Assembly: GCA_019022495.1 (NCBI GenBank) | Contig: JAFEKR010000052.1 | Location: 124,001-188,000, forward strand | Direction: 5' to 3' | DNA: 64,000 nt | From: Epichloe hybrida | Lineage: Eukaryota > Ascomycota > Sordariomycetes > Hypocreales > Clavicipitaceae | In this document: positions 9,708 through 21,299 of the stretch, in pieces | Numbering within the stretch: position 1 is the first letter of the stretch | Layout: every line of letters starts with the position of its first letter | Notes under the pieces: generated by a model | Database searches by the model: none | What the model saw: only the letters and a program-made list of their open reading frames with translations | What the model was told of the DNA's origin: nothing | Made by a program: the position numbers and the translations under genes

Positions 9708-10099
9708 AGTGACTACGCTAGGAGTTATAACAAAAATAAAAGCTTTCTAAAGCTTTCCTAGAGTTAAGGGTTTAATTATTATTATACTAGGGTAGTACTA
9801 ATTTATAGTTATTATTATTTACCTCTAATCCCTATTATTATTAAAAGCATAATCCCTACATTCTCTTTTTATTATCCTAGAGTGCTTAGACTAAGGAGAG
9901 TTCTAGTAGAACCCTTAGATAGTAAGGGTGTATCCCCCTAAATTAAGTTCTGCCAGATTATTATCGCTACAGAGTATCCTAGTAAAGGAAGGTTACCTAC
10001 CTTATAGCAGGACAGAAGATAACGTAGTATCCTAACTTACCTAATTTTTTAAAAAACTCGCATCCCTATCAAAGCCTAGTGTACCTAGGGGGTCCTAGC

Positions 10100-11350
10100 T
10101 AATGACAATAGATTGCAAGCTGCCCTCGTCTTAAGACATCGGGATATTTAATAGATTAATATCTGCGAGTTGCTAGCTAAGTTGCTTATATTAGTTATTT
10201 AAGACTATTAATGAGGGTAAGGATGTTAACCTAAACACATTTATCTAAGCTATTAATATAGCACTAAGCGGTGGGGCTGCCACCTTTATTAATAGCTCTA
10301 AATAATTAAGACTAGTAGTCTTAAAGGCAGAGAGTGGTTTAGCTACTATAAGTAACTTAACTACACTTTAGTAGTCTTTATAAGAACAATACCCTCTAAA
10401 TATAGTTAATAAAGAAGTTAAAACTAGAATAAATATAGAACTCCGCTAGAGTAAGGGTAAGGCCCTAGTAGCATATTACTCTTAAGTCCTAAACGTTCTC
10501 TATTGTGTAGGAGGAAGGGATAAGCTAATTATCCTAGATTACCTACTTACCCTAATTAAGAGCTATACTCTTTGTAACTTTATTTAGAGATTTGTTTAAG
10601 GGTTACATAATAAACTGTTAATATAGGAAGTAATTAGTTAGAATATCCTAGCTACTAATAGCCTTAGGGAAGCGAGGGAACGTATTAAGTAAGTAGCTAC
10701 TATATTAGAGGCAAAAGCAAATCTTACAAAATTAACTATACGCGATGCAAAGATTATATTAATAGAGGAATTTATTAAGCACTAGAGCAGGTGCTTTGTA
10801 AATAAAGTTTTGTTACAAGCCTATAAGCTCCTACCTAGATTTATAGAAGTATTAGGTAGCTAGAGGAGGGAGTTCACCCCTATTAATATACTAATTACCT
10901 AGCTTTAACTAATAATATTATACCTTAGACTAGGAGGAGTTTACAGAATCCCTAACTCCTAGTAACTTAATAGGTATTAACCTGTACCCTTAGTAAACTA
11001 GAATTATACTCTAAACACCTACCCTTAGTATTAGCCTTAGATACAAACTAGATATAATAGTAATACTAGTAATAGAACTTCTAGTAACTATTAGGCTACT
11101 AATTAACCTAGGTAAGGGGGAGGCAGAGTGACCTTTGTACTACTAGTTTAGACTAGTGCTATTATACTGCTTTAACTACTATAGGCAGTACCCTAGAGTT
11201 CGTAAAATTCAGGCCCTTGCGGGCGTATATAAAAGCTCTAACCTACTACTAAATCTTAGAACTAGTATATTAATAGCACTACCCCTTTACCTTATAGAGG
11301 TGCATGCTTTAAGTGTGGTATCACTAGGTATTATACTACTAACTACACTA
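10100..11350 (+). pseudogene. gag relic of element B
   Basis: With RIP-type stops ignored, the frame shows a gag-like helical region at about 10560-10790 (a FVxGL..-type segment followed by SLREARERI and a stretch ending in AKIILIEEF). A short open piece at 11156-11353 is a remnant of the following zinc-knuckle/protease linker. It is non-functional because of many TAA/TAG codons. Confidence 0.6.
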
Positions 11351-12329
11351 TAACTAGAAATAATATATTATAAAGATAGGAGTTTACATAGCTAAAGTTA
11401 ATAACCTTTTCTCCTAGGAATAATAACTCTTAGGTCCCTAGATAAGTTTATACTAGGTTAGCTTAGATTTATTTAGGTGGGGATAAGCGTAATAAAGTTA
11501 AAGTACCTTAAATTATTAAAGAAGTTCCTGCTAGAACTATAGTTAGGGCTTATTACGCGCTAATTAAACCTAAGGCTATAAAGGACATTACTATATTAGT
11601 AAGTAACCGCTAACTTATTTAGCTTAAAGAGGTATTATTAACTATCCCTCCTTAGTTAGTAGCTATAGTTAATGTAAAGAAGCTAGGAGCTAGACGGGCT
11701 AACTTAAGAGCTTAAGTAAAAGATACTATAAATAAGGATAAACCCCTTAAACCCCTGTTAAAGAGTCTTTAGAAAGCAAACTTAAAGACTCTAGAGTCTA
11801 TAGCCTAAGGTGCTCTTTAGGTTATAATATTAATTTTAGAAGTAACACTACCTTTAAAGAAGTGGAAAGGAATGCTACTTAGTGATATTCTTAGGGATAA
11901 GACCCTTACCCCTATACCTAAAGCTGCCCTATTAGTGAGAGAAAAGGTAGTGAAGAGAAATGCACAAGCATTAAGTGAGATTTAGGGTCATGAGGGTCTT
12001 AGTCTTATTAACTAGAAAGCACTAGCTAGTTGGATTTTAGTCCTAATATTGCTTATAGACTTGTGGTAAATTAGTCCTAAGATATCCAAATAATTTCAAA
12101 AGCTATTCTTACAGGTAACTACCTTAAGGAGGTAATTAGGGAAGAAGGTAGCTTTCTCCCTTAATATAGGCTCTGTTTAGGCTACTTTAGGTGATAGTAA
12201 GAAGATTCTAGTATTTAATAATTATAACACTAAGCTACTTCGTAAGCACTAGTTAGGTGCTAAACTGTTTAGAATTATGGTTTAGGCTTAAATAGGATTT
12301 TAGAAAGAACAGGTGTTTAACCTTAAGCC

Positions 12330-12450
12330 TAGGCAAGCTGTGGTAGACTAAGGGGCTAAGATTAATATTATATCTTGGGCTTTTGTATTGCAGGAAAATA
12401 TACTAGTTTATGACTTAGGGTCTATGGGATTCCAAGGACTTTAAATGATT
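12330..12450 (+). pseudogene. Retroviral-type aspartic protease relic of element B
   Basis: The frame reads VVDxGAKINIISWAF at about 12338-12385, where x is a TAA stop. This matches the D-[ST]-G-A..N-[IL]-I active-site motif of gypsy proteases with the active-site triplet damaged. This stretch is one of the less mutated parts of the element. Confidence 0.6.
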
Positions 12451-13299
12451 AACGCTGATAGCTAGGAAAACATAGTCACCTACTTTATGTTAATAAAAGT
12501 AACCTGTTATAGGGTTACTTAATCTGTTTGGGCCATTATTACGCCTAATTACTAGCTAAAGAATTGGACTATCTTGATTTTGGGTCTACCCTAGCTTTAC
12601 GATGTGGGAGCTAAGTTTAACATTAGAAATTTAGAATTGATGATTGGGGTTAAAGAGCGTGGAGATGAAGTTATGTCTATTAAAGGGCCCTTAGTGGCTT
12701 TGTTAACCTGATAGAAAGTCATGCTTTGCCTAGCTAAGCCTGTAATCCTGGAAAAATATATTAGATAGGACAATGTGGATATGTCCCCTAACGATGCATT
12801 ATCTAGCTTAGATAATGAGGATGATTTAAATAATTTAGAAAACTAAGTAATTTGCTATGACTTAGTTAAGTTGAAAAACTAAATCTAACAGCCTAGAGTA
12901 ATACTTTAGAAGATTAGCTCTAAGAACTTCTATTTATTTATTTCTAGGCAAAACCCGTGGTGTGATTCTTAGGCCATGCCCCTCGAATTACCTGCCTTAT
13001 CTTAGTATAGAAGGAATATTAGCTTGCTAGCTAACTTAGTCTTTACATATTTTTGTCTGAAGTGAATTTACTTGAAAATAGGGAGGAGTACTCTATAGGG
13101 TGGAGGACTAATGACATTAGAGAGATAACTTAATAGAATAAGGATGATTAGCCTAGACTAATTATAAAAGAGCCTTTGTTATTTCCATTTCTAACTTATT
13201 AGAGAATATAGAGAAGAGAGACTAACTAGGAGACCTTACTTAAGATAGTGTTAACGTGGTTTAAGGGTTATAGCGTGACCCTAGGACTACTAGTTCTAA

Positions 13300-14850
13300 A
13301 GCTAATGGTGAAGGAAGTTATGCGAACATTTTATACCTATAGAGACTTAAATGCTTTATCTATTACTAATATTCCTACGACAGACCTCTATATGCATATA
13401 CCTTGACTAAAAGAAAATATGAAACCATAGGCCTAATCCCTAAAGAGGTAGTAGTTAGAGCCTTAAAGGTATTAGTTAAACTAACTAGTAACTAAAGGCA
13501 TCTAGTCTAGGATATACAAGTACACTATGGCTACAAATGGAAAGATGTTAGACTAGTATGCAGAACTAGTGCTAGTTCCGAAAGACAAGTTAGACCCTTA
13601 GGCTAAGTAATGACTTATAGTTAACTATTCTTATGTTAAGGAGGATATGCTAGGAAGTTAGATACCTTTACTAGCTAAGGTTTATAACTAACTTTCAGAC
13701 CCCTAGGTGAAGTCCTATAGTGTGTTTAATCTAAAGCACGCATATTAGTCAATACCTATAGCTACTAAGTTAAGATATGTGTTTGTATTTAATATCCTTA
13801 GATTTAGTTAGCTTTAACTATCCCATATGCCTTAAGGGTCTTAATCCACAGGATACACTATAACTAAGGTAATAAGGATAGCCCTTAGGCCTATCCTATT
13901 GCCTTACCCTAAGCCCTTATTAACCTTACCTTAAATACTAGGCGACTTAAACGCGCTAACTATATATATAGATAATATCTTCTATAAGTATACCTTATTT
14001 AAAAAATAGTAGTTATTTATTAAAGATTATTTATTACCTAGGTTGCTATAGACACTCTTAAAACTAAGTTTTAAGAAAGTATTCTTAGGTATAAAAACTA
14101 TTATTATAGTTAGTTAGGTTTATAAAATCAGGGGGAAGATATATATTAAACCTAACTAAGTAGTAAAGCTAAGGGAGTGGCTAACTCCTATAAGCTAATT
14201 TAATATCTAATCATTCTTAGGATCCGTTAGCCCCTATAGGAGATGGATTAAGAATTACGCTAAAATTACCTGCCCCCTTAACTAACTAACTAGAGATATA
14301 GGTTAGTAATAGGGAGATTCTAAGGCTCTATCCTTTACTATATTAAGGGATAAGGCCACCACCATTCTTAGTATATATAGGTATATATTTAACTTACTTA
14401 CTTAGATATACTCTAATGCTAGTGGATTCGGAGGAGGGTATATGGTACTATAAGTTTAGGATAAAGTGCCTTATCCTATTTTATATAACTTATTCCTATT
14501 TACTAAGACTTAGAGGAATTATAGGACTTATAAACAGGAACTATACACTATTATTAAGTTCTATTATAAGTATAAGCATTTCTTTAAGTTAAAGCTAAAG
14601 TTAACTATTTTTACTAACCACAAGCCGCTTACTACTTTTATAACTGCTACTAGATATAAGGGTATTTATGCTAGATAGGTTATAGAGTTAAGGTTACTAA
14701 ATATAGAAATCTACTTTATCTCTAGGAAGCGAAATACTATAGCAGACAGGCTATCCTACACTATCTTACCTTCTAATAATTATATAGATAACCTAACGGA
14801 ATTTGGATTATAGGATATAAGCTAAAATTAGTAGATCTAGAAAGATAGAG
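13300..14850 (+). pseudogene. Reverse transcriptase and RNase H relic of element B
   Basis: The polymerase motif appears as YIDNIFYKY near 13965-13995 (from YxDD), and the RNase H start as YSNASGFGGG near 14405-14440 (from SDASG). The order and about 430 bp spacing fit a gypsy pol. Numerous RIP stops make it inactive. Confidence 0.7.
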
Positions 14851-14989
14851 TTAGTGGGTATAAGAAGATATTAAAGTCCCTAAAGATTACTAAGGATAAG
14901 AAAAGGCTTAAAGCCTACAAGGGAGTAAGCTAAAGTGTAAGGTAGCTAGAAGTCTTACTAGGGGCTGAAGTCTTATAGAGGAAGTATTT

Positions 14990-15900
14990 AAATAAACCTT
15001 AGTATACTAAAATAATAATATTCTTAACTATAGGGCAGTGCAAAGAAGGGAGTTATAACTATTATGTGATTTAGCGAATAATAGTAAAAGTATAGTAATA
15101 TAAGCTAGAGGATAGGATCCTCTAGTATAAAGGGCGGCATGGTTATTAGCGTTGCCTAGTGTGAGAAGAGGTAACCACTACACTTCAAGGTACCTATAAT
15201 ACGTTAGGACACTTTAGGGTAAAGTTAACTTAATAAAGATTAACTCGGACTATATTTTAGCCTAGAATAGGGACTAATATTATAAAGTACATCCTAGGGT
15301 ATTTACCCTATGCTTAACATACTACTTAAAAAAGAAAGGTACTAAATTAACCTATACTAGTGGACAAACCTTTCTAAGTAATAGGGATAGACTATATTAG
15401 ACCTTTCCTAGAGTTAGAATAAAAGTTTAAGTATATACTAGTTATAGTAAATTACTTCTCTTGGTTTATATAGTTATTCCCTTATTATTTAATAGGCGCT
15501 ATAAAGGTTATAAACTATCTAAGAGCATGGATAATAGGGTTATTACTTGCTCTAGAGGGGTTTTACACTAATCTAGAACTAGTATTTAGGTTAGCAAAAC
15601 TATTAAGATTTCTAAAGGAAAAGGGAGTAAACCTAATTAACGCCCTAAGGTAGTCTTACAAAAGTGTTAGGCTAGTAGAAGTTATAAATCAGGTCCTATA
15701 AAGCGTGCTAAATAAGATAACTACTAATAAGAGAACCTAGGATCTCTAACTTCTAAAGGTATTAAAGGCATTAAATTATCAATATATTGATTTAATAGGT
15801 TATTCCCTTACGGAAGTTCTATATAGATTGACCTAATATGCAAAATAAGATCTGGCGACCCTCTTAACTCTATTAACAACACCTAGATAGTCTACTAAAT
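14990..15900 (+). pseudogene. Integrase relic of element B
   Basis: The frame shows VGIDYIRPFLE, then KYILVIVNYFSWF and a FYTNLE-type segment at about 15380-15600. These are the core-domain landmarks of gypsy integrases (catalytic D, D..E region). Stops are of RIP type. No chromodomain is recognisable after it, unlike the two other gypsy elements of the window. Confidence 0.7.
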
Positions 15901-16431
15901 TTCAGGAGCGTTTAAACTAGCTATTAGAGGATTTAGTTTAGGGAGATGTGGTAGTGTATTAGATAGGTAGCGTTAAAGAACGCCGCGAGATAGTGTTAAT
16001 AGACAGAGAGGCTAAGGCTACTACCTAGAAGGCCTGTTATAAGCAATAAAGAGTAAAGCCTTTTAAACCTAGTGAGATAGTAATAGTAGCCTATGAAGGC
16101 AAACCTCTAAAGTTATAGCTACGTTAGTAAGGACCGTTTTGAATTAATAGTTAGGTTAGGTAAGCCTTATACTAGCTTATTAATTTAGATAAATCCTATA
16201 TAAGGGGAGATCCTAGGTTAGGTTTCTATAAGAATATATTAAAAGCCTTTGTTCCTTAGACTAGCTACCTAAAAATATTATAGGAATAACTATTAATAGG
16301 GAGGATGAAATTATGATAATAAGAATAATAAGGGAGTTTAAGGGGGTGATGTAGTATTATTAATGAAGTTAGAATTATAGTGTTAAAAAAAAAAAGAGAG
16401 AGGAGGTAAGAAGGGGGAGCTAGGAGATCCA

Positions 16432-19400
16432 ATGGGTATTAGGTATTAATAGGTAGGAAAAAGTGAGTTAAGGGTGAATGTTAACTAGCTAATGAATTAG
16501 ATTGCTACTTCTGCCTTATTCTCTCTAATTTTACTATCCCTTACCTCTCCTCCTTTATTTTGCTTAATTACTTCTTAGAATTTACACTATAGATTAGTAA
16601 AGTTAAGAATAGTAGTTAACCCCTAAAGAAGAAAAAAGTATATATCTTTACCTAGAATCTATTACACTAATTATCTAACTATTAGAAATCATTAACTACC
16701 TGAGTTTTTCTTACCTTCTACTAGGCTCTCTAAGCTAAGCTTCCCCTTACTTATAGTAATTATAGAAGTTATAATTCCTACTAAGCTATTAGCAAAATAG
16801 CTAGAATTTATAAAGTAGGAGGTAGTAATACTAGCTAGAAAGAATGCTAATCCTAATAAAGTAGTAATAAGGAGGTAGCCTAAGTTTAAGGATTTAGGGT
16901 TTAAGGGGGATTTCTCCTACTTACTTACTAACTATCTTTATTAGAGGAGCGGGATATAAGCGTGAATTAATCCTAGTATTAAGGGAGTATTACTAGGATT
17001 AAAAGAGAACCTTCTAATAATTAAACATAAGGGCAAAGTTCTAGTAGAGATAATAAACAATATGGGGGGGGATAACCTATTTTCCACTATAGGTCTTTAG
17101 CTAGGAAAATGGTGTTATCTGACGCTAACTAACCAGTCCCTAGGTTTGTATAACCTCACCATAATGTTAATAGTGCAGAGTCCTAGTATAGGGAGTTCGC
17201 TACTAGTAAAAACCATTAGAGAAGGGAAAGAAGCAGTAGTTAAAGGGCTAAAATAAGTCTTTATTGGCTATTGCACCGATAGCTTACATCCTATAGTAGT
17301 CTAGATCTCTAACTAGAATCAGAAAGAAAAATTTAATACAACTGATGACCTTATGGTAGGAACATATTATAACCTAGTTATAGGTCAATGTGTTTCCCCT
17401 AGCCTTATTATCTTACACTAAGACATGCTTATTAGTGGAAACATAAGAGCTATTAAGGGTCTAGTGTAATTTGTGGTAGGCTAACCTTTAAAAGCCTAAA
17501 TAACTAAAGAGTTAAAAAAGTTAGGGTTTAGGTGGAAGTCCCTGATAGAGAGGGGGACCTTAACTTTTAAAGCTCTATTAGATTAGTGTAAGCAGATTTG
17601 TAAATAGTTAATAATAGGAAGAATAATCACACTACTGTGCGCTTGTAGGAATAAGACTATTAATAGACTAACTAGCTTATTAAGGGAAAATCCTAGAGTG
17701 CTTAAGGATATTGCTTAGATGTAATAGCTAGCCCCTCACTATAATAAGGCCCTAGGATTTTTTCTAAGTGTATTTCCCCTTATAGCTATAATTAAATTTC
17801 CAGACTCTATCTTAAAGATGATAGCGGAATTTGTGGAAGTATACCCTTATAATATGTTCTATACTACGGGGTTGCTTATATCCCTTATTATCTAGAATAA
17901 CCTGATTAATTCACTTACTAGAGGGACTAAGGTGTTTCCTAAGTTACCTAGGAAACTAGATAGGAAGGTAATCCTAGATGTGAACCTAGTTAGAGTTAAA
18001 GAGTTTTGTGTTTATTTTTAGCACTAGTTAAGGTTATACTATAACCTTTAACTTTTAAGGTTTTTATACTTATTTTAGAATATACTACTAATAATAGTAA
18101 GGGCTTATAAGGTAGTGGGAAATGCCATAAAGATAAAAAATATCCTTAAGGATAACGAAGTTTAATAGGAGCTAAGACTAGTAACCTTAAGGATAAAAAG
18201 CTTGCCCCTTATATTCTAATTGCCTTTAATCCCTTTATACCTACGGGATAATATCTATGGAGTGCTATATAGAACACTTGATTCTGGCAGGCTAGTGTAG
18301 GAGTAACTATTTATAATAGTGTAGGGCCTTTAGGCCTTAGGCTTCTTTTATTTACTTAGATTACTAACCTCCCTAGTAAAACTAATAGCTTAGTATATGT
18401 TAATCCTAAGGAGTTTTCTATGATAATACTATTTAACTAAAGCTATAATCTAAGAACTTAAAAATAACCTTTTATTTAGTTCTTACTACATAAGTATGGT
18501 TTAAATAGGGTTAAAGGATGGGAATGCTTTGCGTTAACTATGGAGAGTAAATTGGCCTATTATAATGGAGATGCTAGGCACACCTAATGTAGCTGGAAAA
18601 ATCATGACTATGACTGAGGATAATAGAGGATTAGGCGACGCCCCCTTAGACCCCCTAACTAGGAAACTAGCTAATGGAAATAATAGGGAGATAGACCGTG
18701 CTTAGGGAGATAGGAAAACCCCTAGTAATAATAGGGCAAATAATACTAATAACCCTAAGGGAGGGAACTATAGAGCTAGTGATAAAGACAGAAATCATAA
18801 GAATAGGAAAGATAATAATGGCAGAGAAAATGACAGTTATAGAAGAGGTGAAGAGGGTGATAGCAATGAAGATCCAGATGCTAATAATAATAATAATACC
18901 TTAGGGAGAAAGCGAAAAAGAACTATAATAAATATTAGGTCTCTAAGGCCGCGACCCCTACTAATAAATCCATAACTACTACTAGAGTCCGGTAAGGGAC
19001 TAGGAATATCCTTTAAGAGTAGACTGTTAACTATTATAATTATATCTGTCTAGGTTATAAGATTACTTACTAGTAAGTATCCTTATGGCCTTAGAAACAT
19101 GTTTATGTTTAGTAATGTTTATAACATTAGATTGAACCCTGTTATGCTAAACCTAGCCTCCCCTCTAGTGTGTTACATATTTTAAGGCGATTATAATAGT
19201 GCTGAAATAACTAAGACCCCTCTTAGTAAGATGTTAGGACTAGCTGCATAATGACTGTTAATTTAGGACTTAAGGGACCTAATAAGATTGGCCATGGATT
19301 GTGGGATTACTATTACTCCTAACTTGTTTGTGTTTAATAAGCGTAAGCTTATGCTAAAAGGCACACCTAAGTTATCTAAAGTCTGAAATATAAGCCCTAA

Positions 19401-20217
19401 GAAATATAATAATATAGTAGTTATAGTTAAGCTTAAAGCTAAGGGCTAGACTACTCCTTAGGAGCCTACCCCTCTTATCCTACTGCCTAGAGTCGAGGTA
19501 TTAGGGAACTAATTTAAACTTCTTCTAGAGAAACCTATTTCTAGTTATATAATAATACTACTAAACCTATAGTCCTTGTAGATAAAAGGCTTAAAGGCCT
19601 AGCTTCTTGAGAATTAGTAGAGATATAATAAAGGTAAGGTGCTAGCTATTAAAGTGCTTGTAGGAATTTTATTTGCATATCACCTATTGTGCGTCGCATT
19701 AGCGAAGCTAAAAGAATTGATTAATATATGCAAAAATGGCATTGATAATGTTAAGACTAGGGGACTAAACCCCGCTAAGTTAAAAGAACTTAGTAACACT
19801 CTTGCCTATACTTTAGATAAAAAGAAGGAAGAAACCTTAATCTTTAAAGGATGTTTTAAATCCTAAATACTTAAGTAAAGTGGGCAAATAGCTAATAGTT
19901 ACTTAACTCTTTAGGCTAATATCTTAGGAAGCCACTAGTCTAAGGATTCTAACTATACTAAAAGAATTACTAGACTTATATTTAATATTAGTAGAGGGCT
20001 CCCTCCCTTATAATATCTAGGGCGGATTAAGGCATTAAAACAATTGTAAGATAATTTAAGAGGTTTAGATAAGGCACTAAGGTGTAATTATTTGTTTACA
20101 GAAGTTATAAGGGTTTATAAGGACTTAATCATAGGGTTTTCTAGGGAGCGCAATAGCTTAATAACCCTAGAGGAGATTAAGGTGATAATGGAAGGTCCTG
20201 TTGTGGTTAAGGACTGA
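16432..20217 (+). pseudogene. Third ORF of element B, ~1,261 codons, unknown function
   Basis: One reading frame (frame 1 of the window) stays continuous from a possible ATG at 16432 to a TGA at 20215-20217. I followed it through 16750, 17041, 17941, 18901 and 19639 without a frameshift. It is interrupted only by stops one transition away from CAA, CAG, CGA or TGG, as RIP would make. At about 18690-18900 it encodes an Asn/Arg/Asp-rich hydrophilic linker, directly followed by LGRKRKR, a good nuclear-localisation motif. The last third is helical and Lys/Leu-rich; 75 codons at 19639-19866 are still open. I recognise no domain. It is not a chromodomain or an obvious env (no clear signal peptide or run of membrane segments). 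It may be a captured host gene or a lineage-specific retroelement gene. Confidence 0.6.
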
Positions 20218-20317
20218 AGGGTTGATTGATTGCTTTGAGAAATGATTGCTTTATTATATTTTCCTTTTCTTCTTTTCTTTTTATATAGTTAGGGTAACTA
20301 TCTTATGCTAGTGGATG

Positions 20318-20470
20318 AGTAGGAGGGGGGGAAGGTGCGAGGCACTGACCCACCCTCTGGCTTAAAAGCCACATAGAAAAATTTTCATTGGAAGGGCGTG
20401 GCCCTTCAATTATTATCAGAGACGAGCTATGAATCAATAAAAAGTTTGTTTTGATCGAATCCGTCTTTTT
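20318..20470 (+). repeat. 3' LTR of element B
   Basis: 153 bp, identical in length to the left copy. The inner (left) part carries C-to-T changes (for example GGCACTGACC against GGCACCGACC), while the outer ~60 bp is unmutated. It includes the G-rich purine run at 20323-20333. Confidence 0.85.
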
Positions 20471-20475
20471 ATGGC

Positions 20476-20979
20476 GGCAATTCACTACTCCGCCGAGGCC
20501 CTCGCCAGCAATCAGACCGGGGGCAACGTGAAAGGCGTATGTACATGTCAGAGTTCTTTTGGGAAGTACATACTCCGTCCCTCCTCCACCACCAGGCAGG
20601 CAGTGATGGCGATACCGACAGCCAAGCAGTTGGGCAGGGCCAGCTCCTCCTCGGGGACTTCCGTTCTCCACACGCAAGGGTAGGCGAACATGAACCCAGC
20701 GCGCCGCCACAGGTCGAGCATCCGTGACACTGTCAGCCCGTGGTGATGTCACCGTGTACCAGCTGGGGGGTTTGGACGAAGCTTCGGTCGACGGCACCGC
20801 CATAGATGCTATCGCCAGGACGGCGAAAAGGACTCGCTCGTATTGGAAATGGCAGGCATGACATGAAGACGGGTGTCGGTCTCCCTGAGCCATCCAGGGA
20901 CCTGTTGGTCAGGGGTGGCGAAATCCGCGAGGAGACTCGAGTCCTCGTCCGGTTTGGCGGCAGTGGCAGTACTAAGAAT
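20476..20979 (-). pseudogene. OPT-like transporter relic, truncated on both sides by retrotransposons
   Basis: A GC-rich 0.5 kb island between element B and the big copia element. On the minus strand one frame holds APGLIAGEGLGGVVN just before the element B junction, a pattern like the C-terminal membrane segment of fungal oligopeptide/siderophore transporters (OPT family). Another frame upstream (20548-20730) has a hydrophobic LPNCLAVGIAITACLVV stretch. The frames do not join without an intron or frameshift near 20540. The upstream part of the gene is not found beyond the copia element at 51685. It is a broken fragment; the family assignment is moderate to weak. Confidence 0.45.
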
Positions 20980-21235
20980 TGTGGAGTGATTTTGGTGGCA
21001 AAGAGCGATGAAAAGAGAAGATAATGTGGAATTGCTATCTAGGAATTTAACAAGGCAAAAGGAAGCTATTATAGCTTTAAATCTATAAGTAATAAATTAA
21101 GGTCTTTAAGTAAAGCTTGCAATGAATTATAATAGCAAACGCAATTATAAACGCGATGCGGGAAGATATATTATTAAACAAAGAATCTGACGATGTAATG
21201 CCTAAGGCTGCGATGTGAGGCTATGATTCTTAACA
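20980..21235 (-). repeat. 3' LTR of copia copy A
   Basis: 256 bp, TGTGGAGTG...TTAACA. The outer left ~80 bp is nearly unmutated, the inner part is RIP-mutated. Confidence 0.92.
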
Positions 21236-21299
21236 CTGCCCCTAGTAACATATCTAGCTAATAATAAAAGGAAGAAAGGAAAAAACAGAAAATAAGGCT

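Larger units (their letters stand above)
9555..20470 (+). mobile_element. LTR retrotransposon (element B), 10.9 kb, gag-pol plus a third ORF
   Basis: 153 bp direct terminal repeats (9555-9707 and 20318-20470) are flanked by a perfect 5 bp duplication ATGGC (9550-9554 and 20471-20475). Inside are RIP-damaged gag, aspartic protease, reverse transcriptase, RNase H and integrase in gypsy order, then a separate reading frame of about 1,260 codons before the right LTR. The repeats start AGTAGG and end CTTTTT instead of TG..CA, and a polypurine run lies within the repeat itself, both unusual. RIP is heavy in the front half but lighter at about 12000-12900 and through the third ORF. The insertion split a transporter-like gene. 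Confidence 0.85.

Noticed and set aside
18698..18904. 68-codon open frame rich in Ile
   Set aside because: Frame 2 shadow of the Asn/Arg-rich linker of the third ORF of element B, which is in frame 1.
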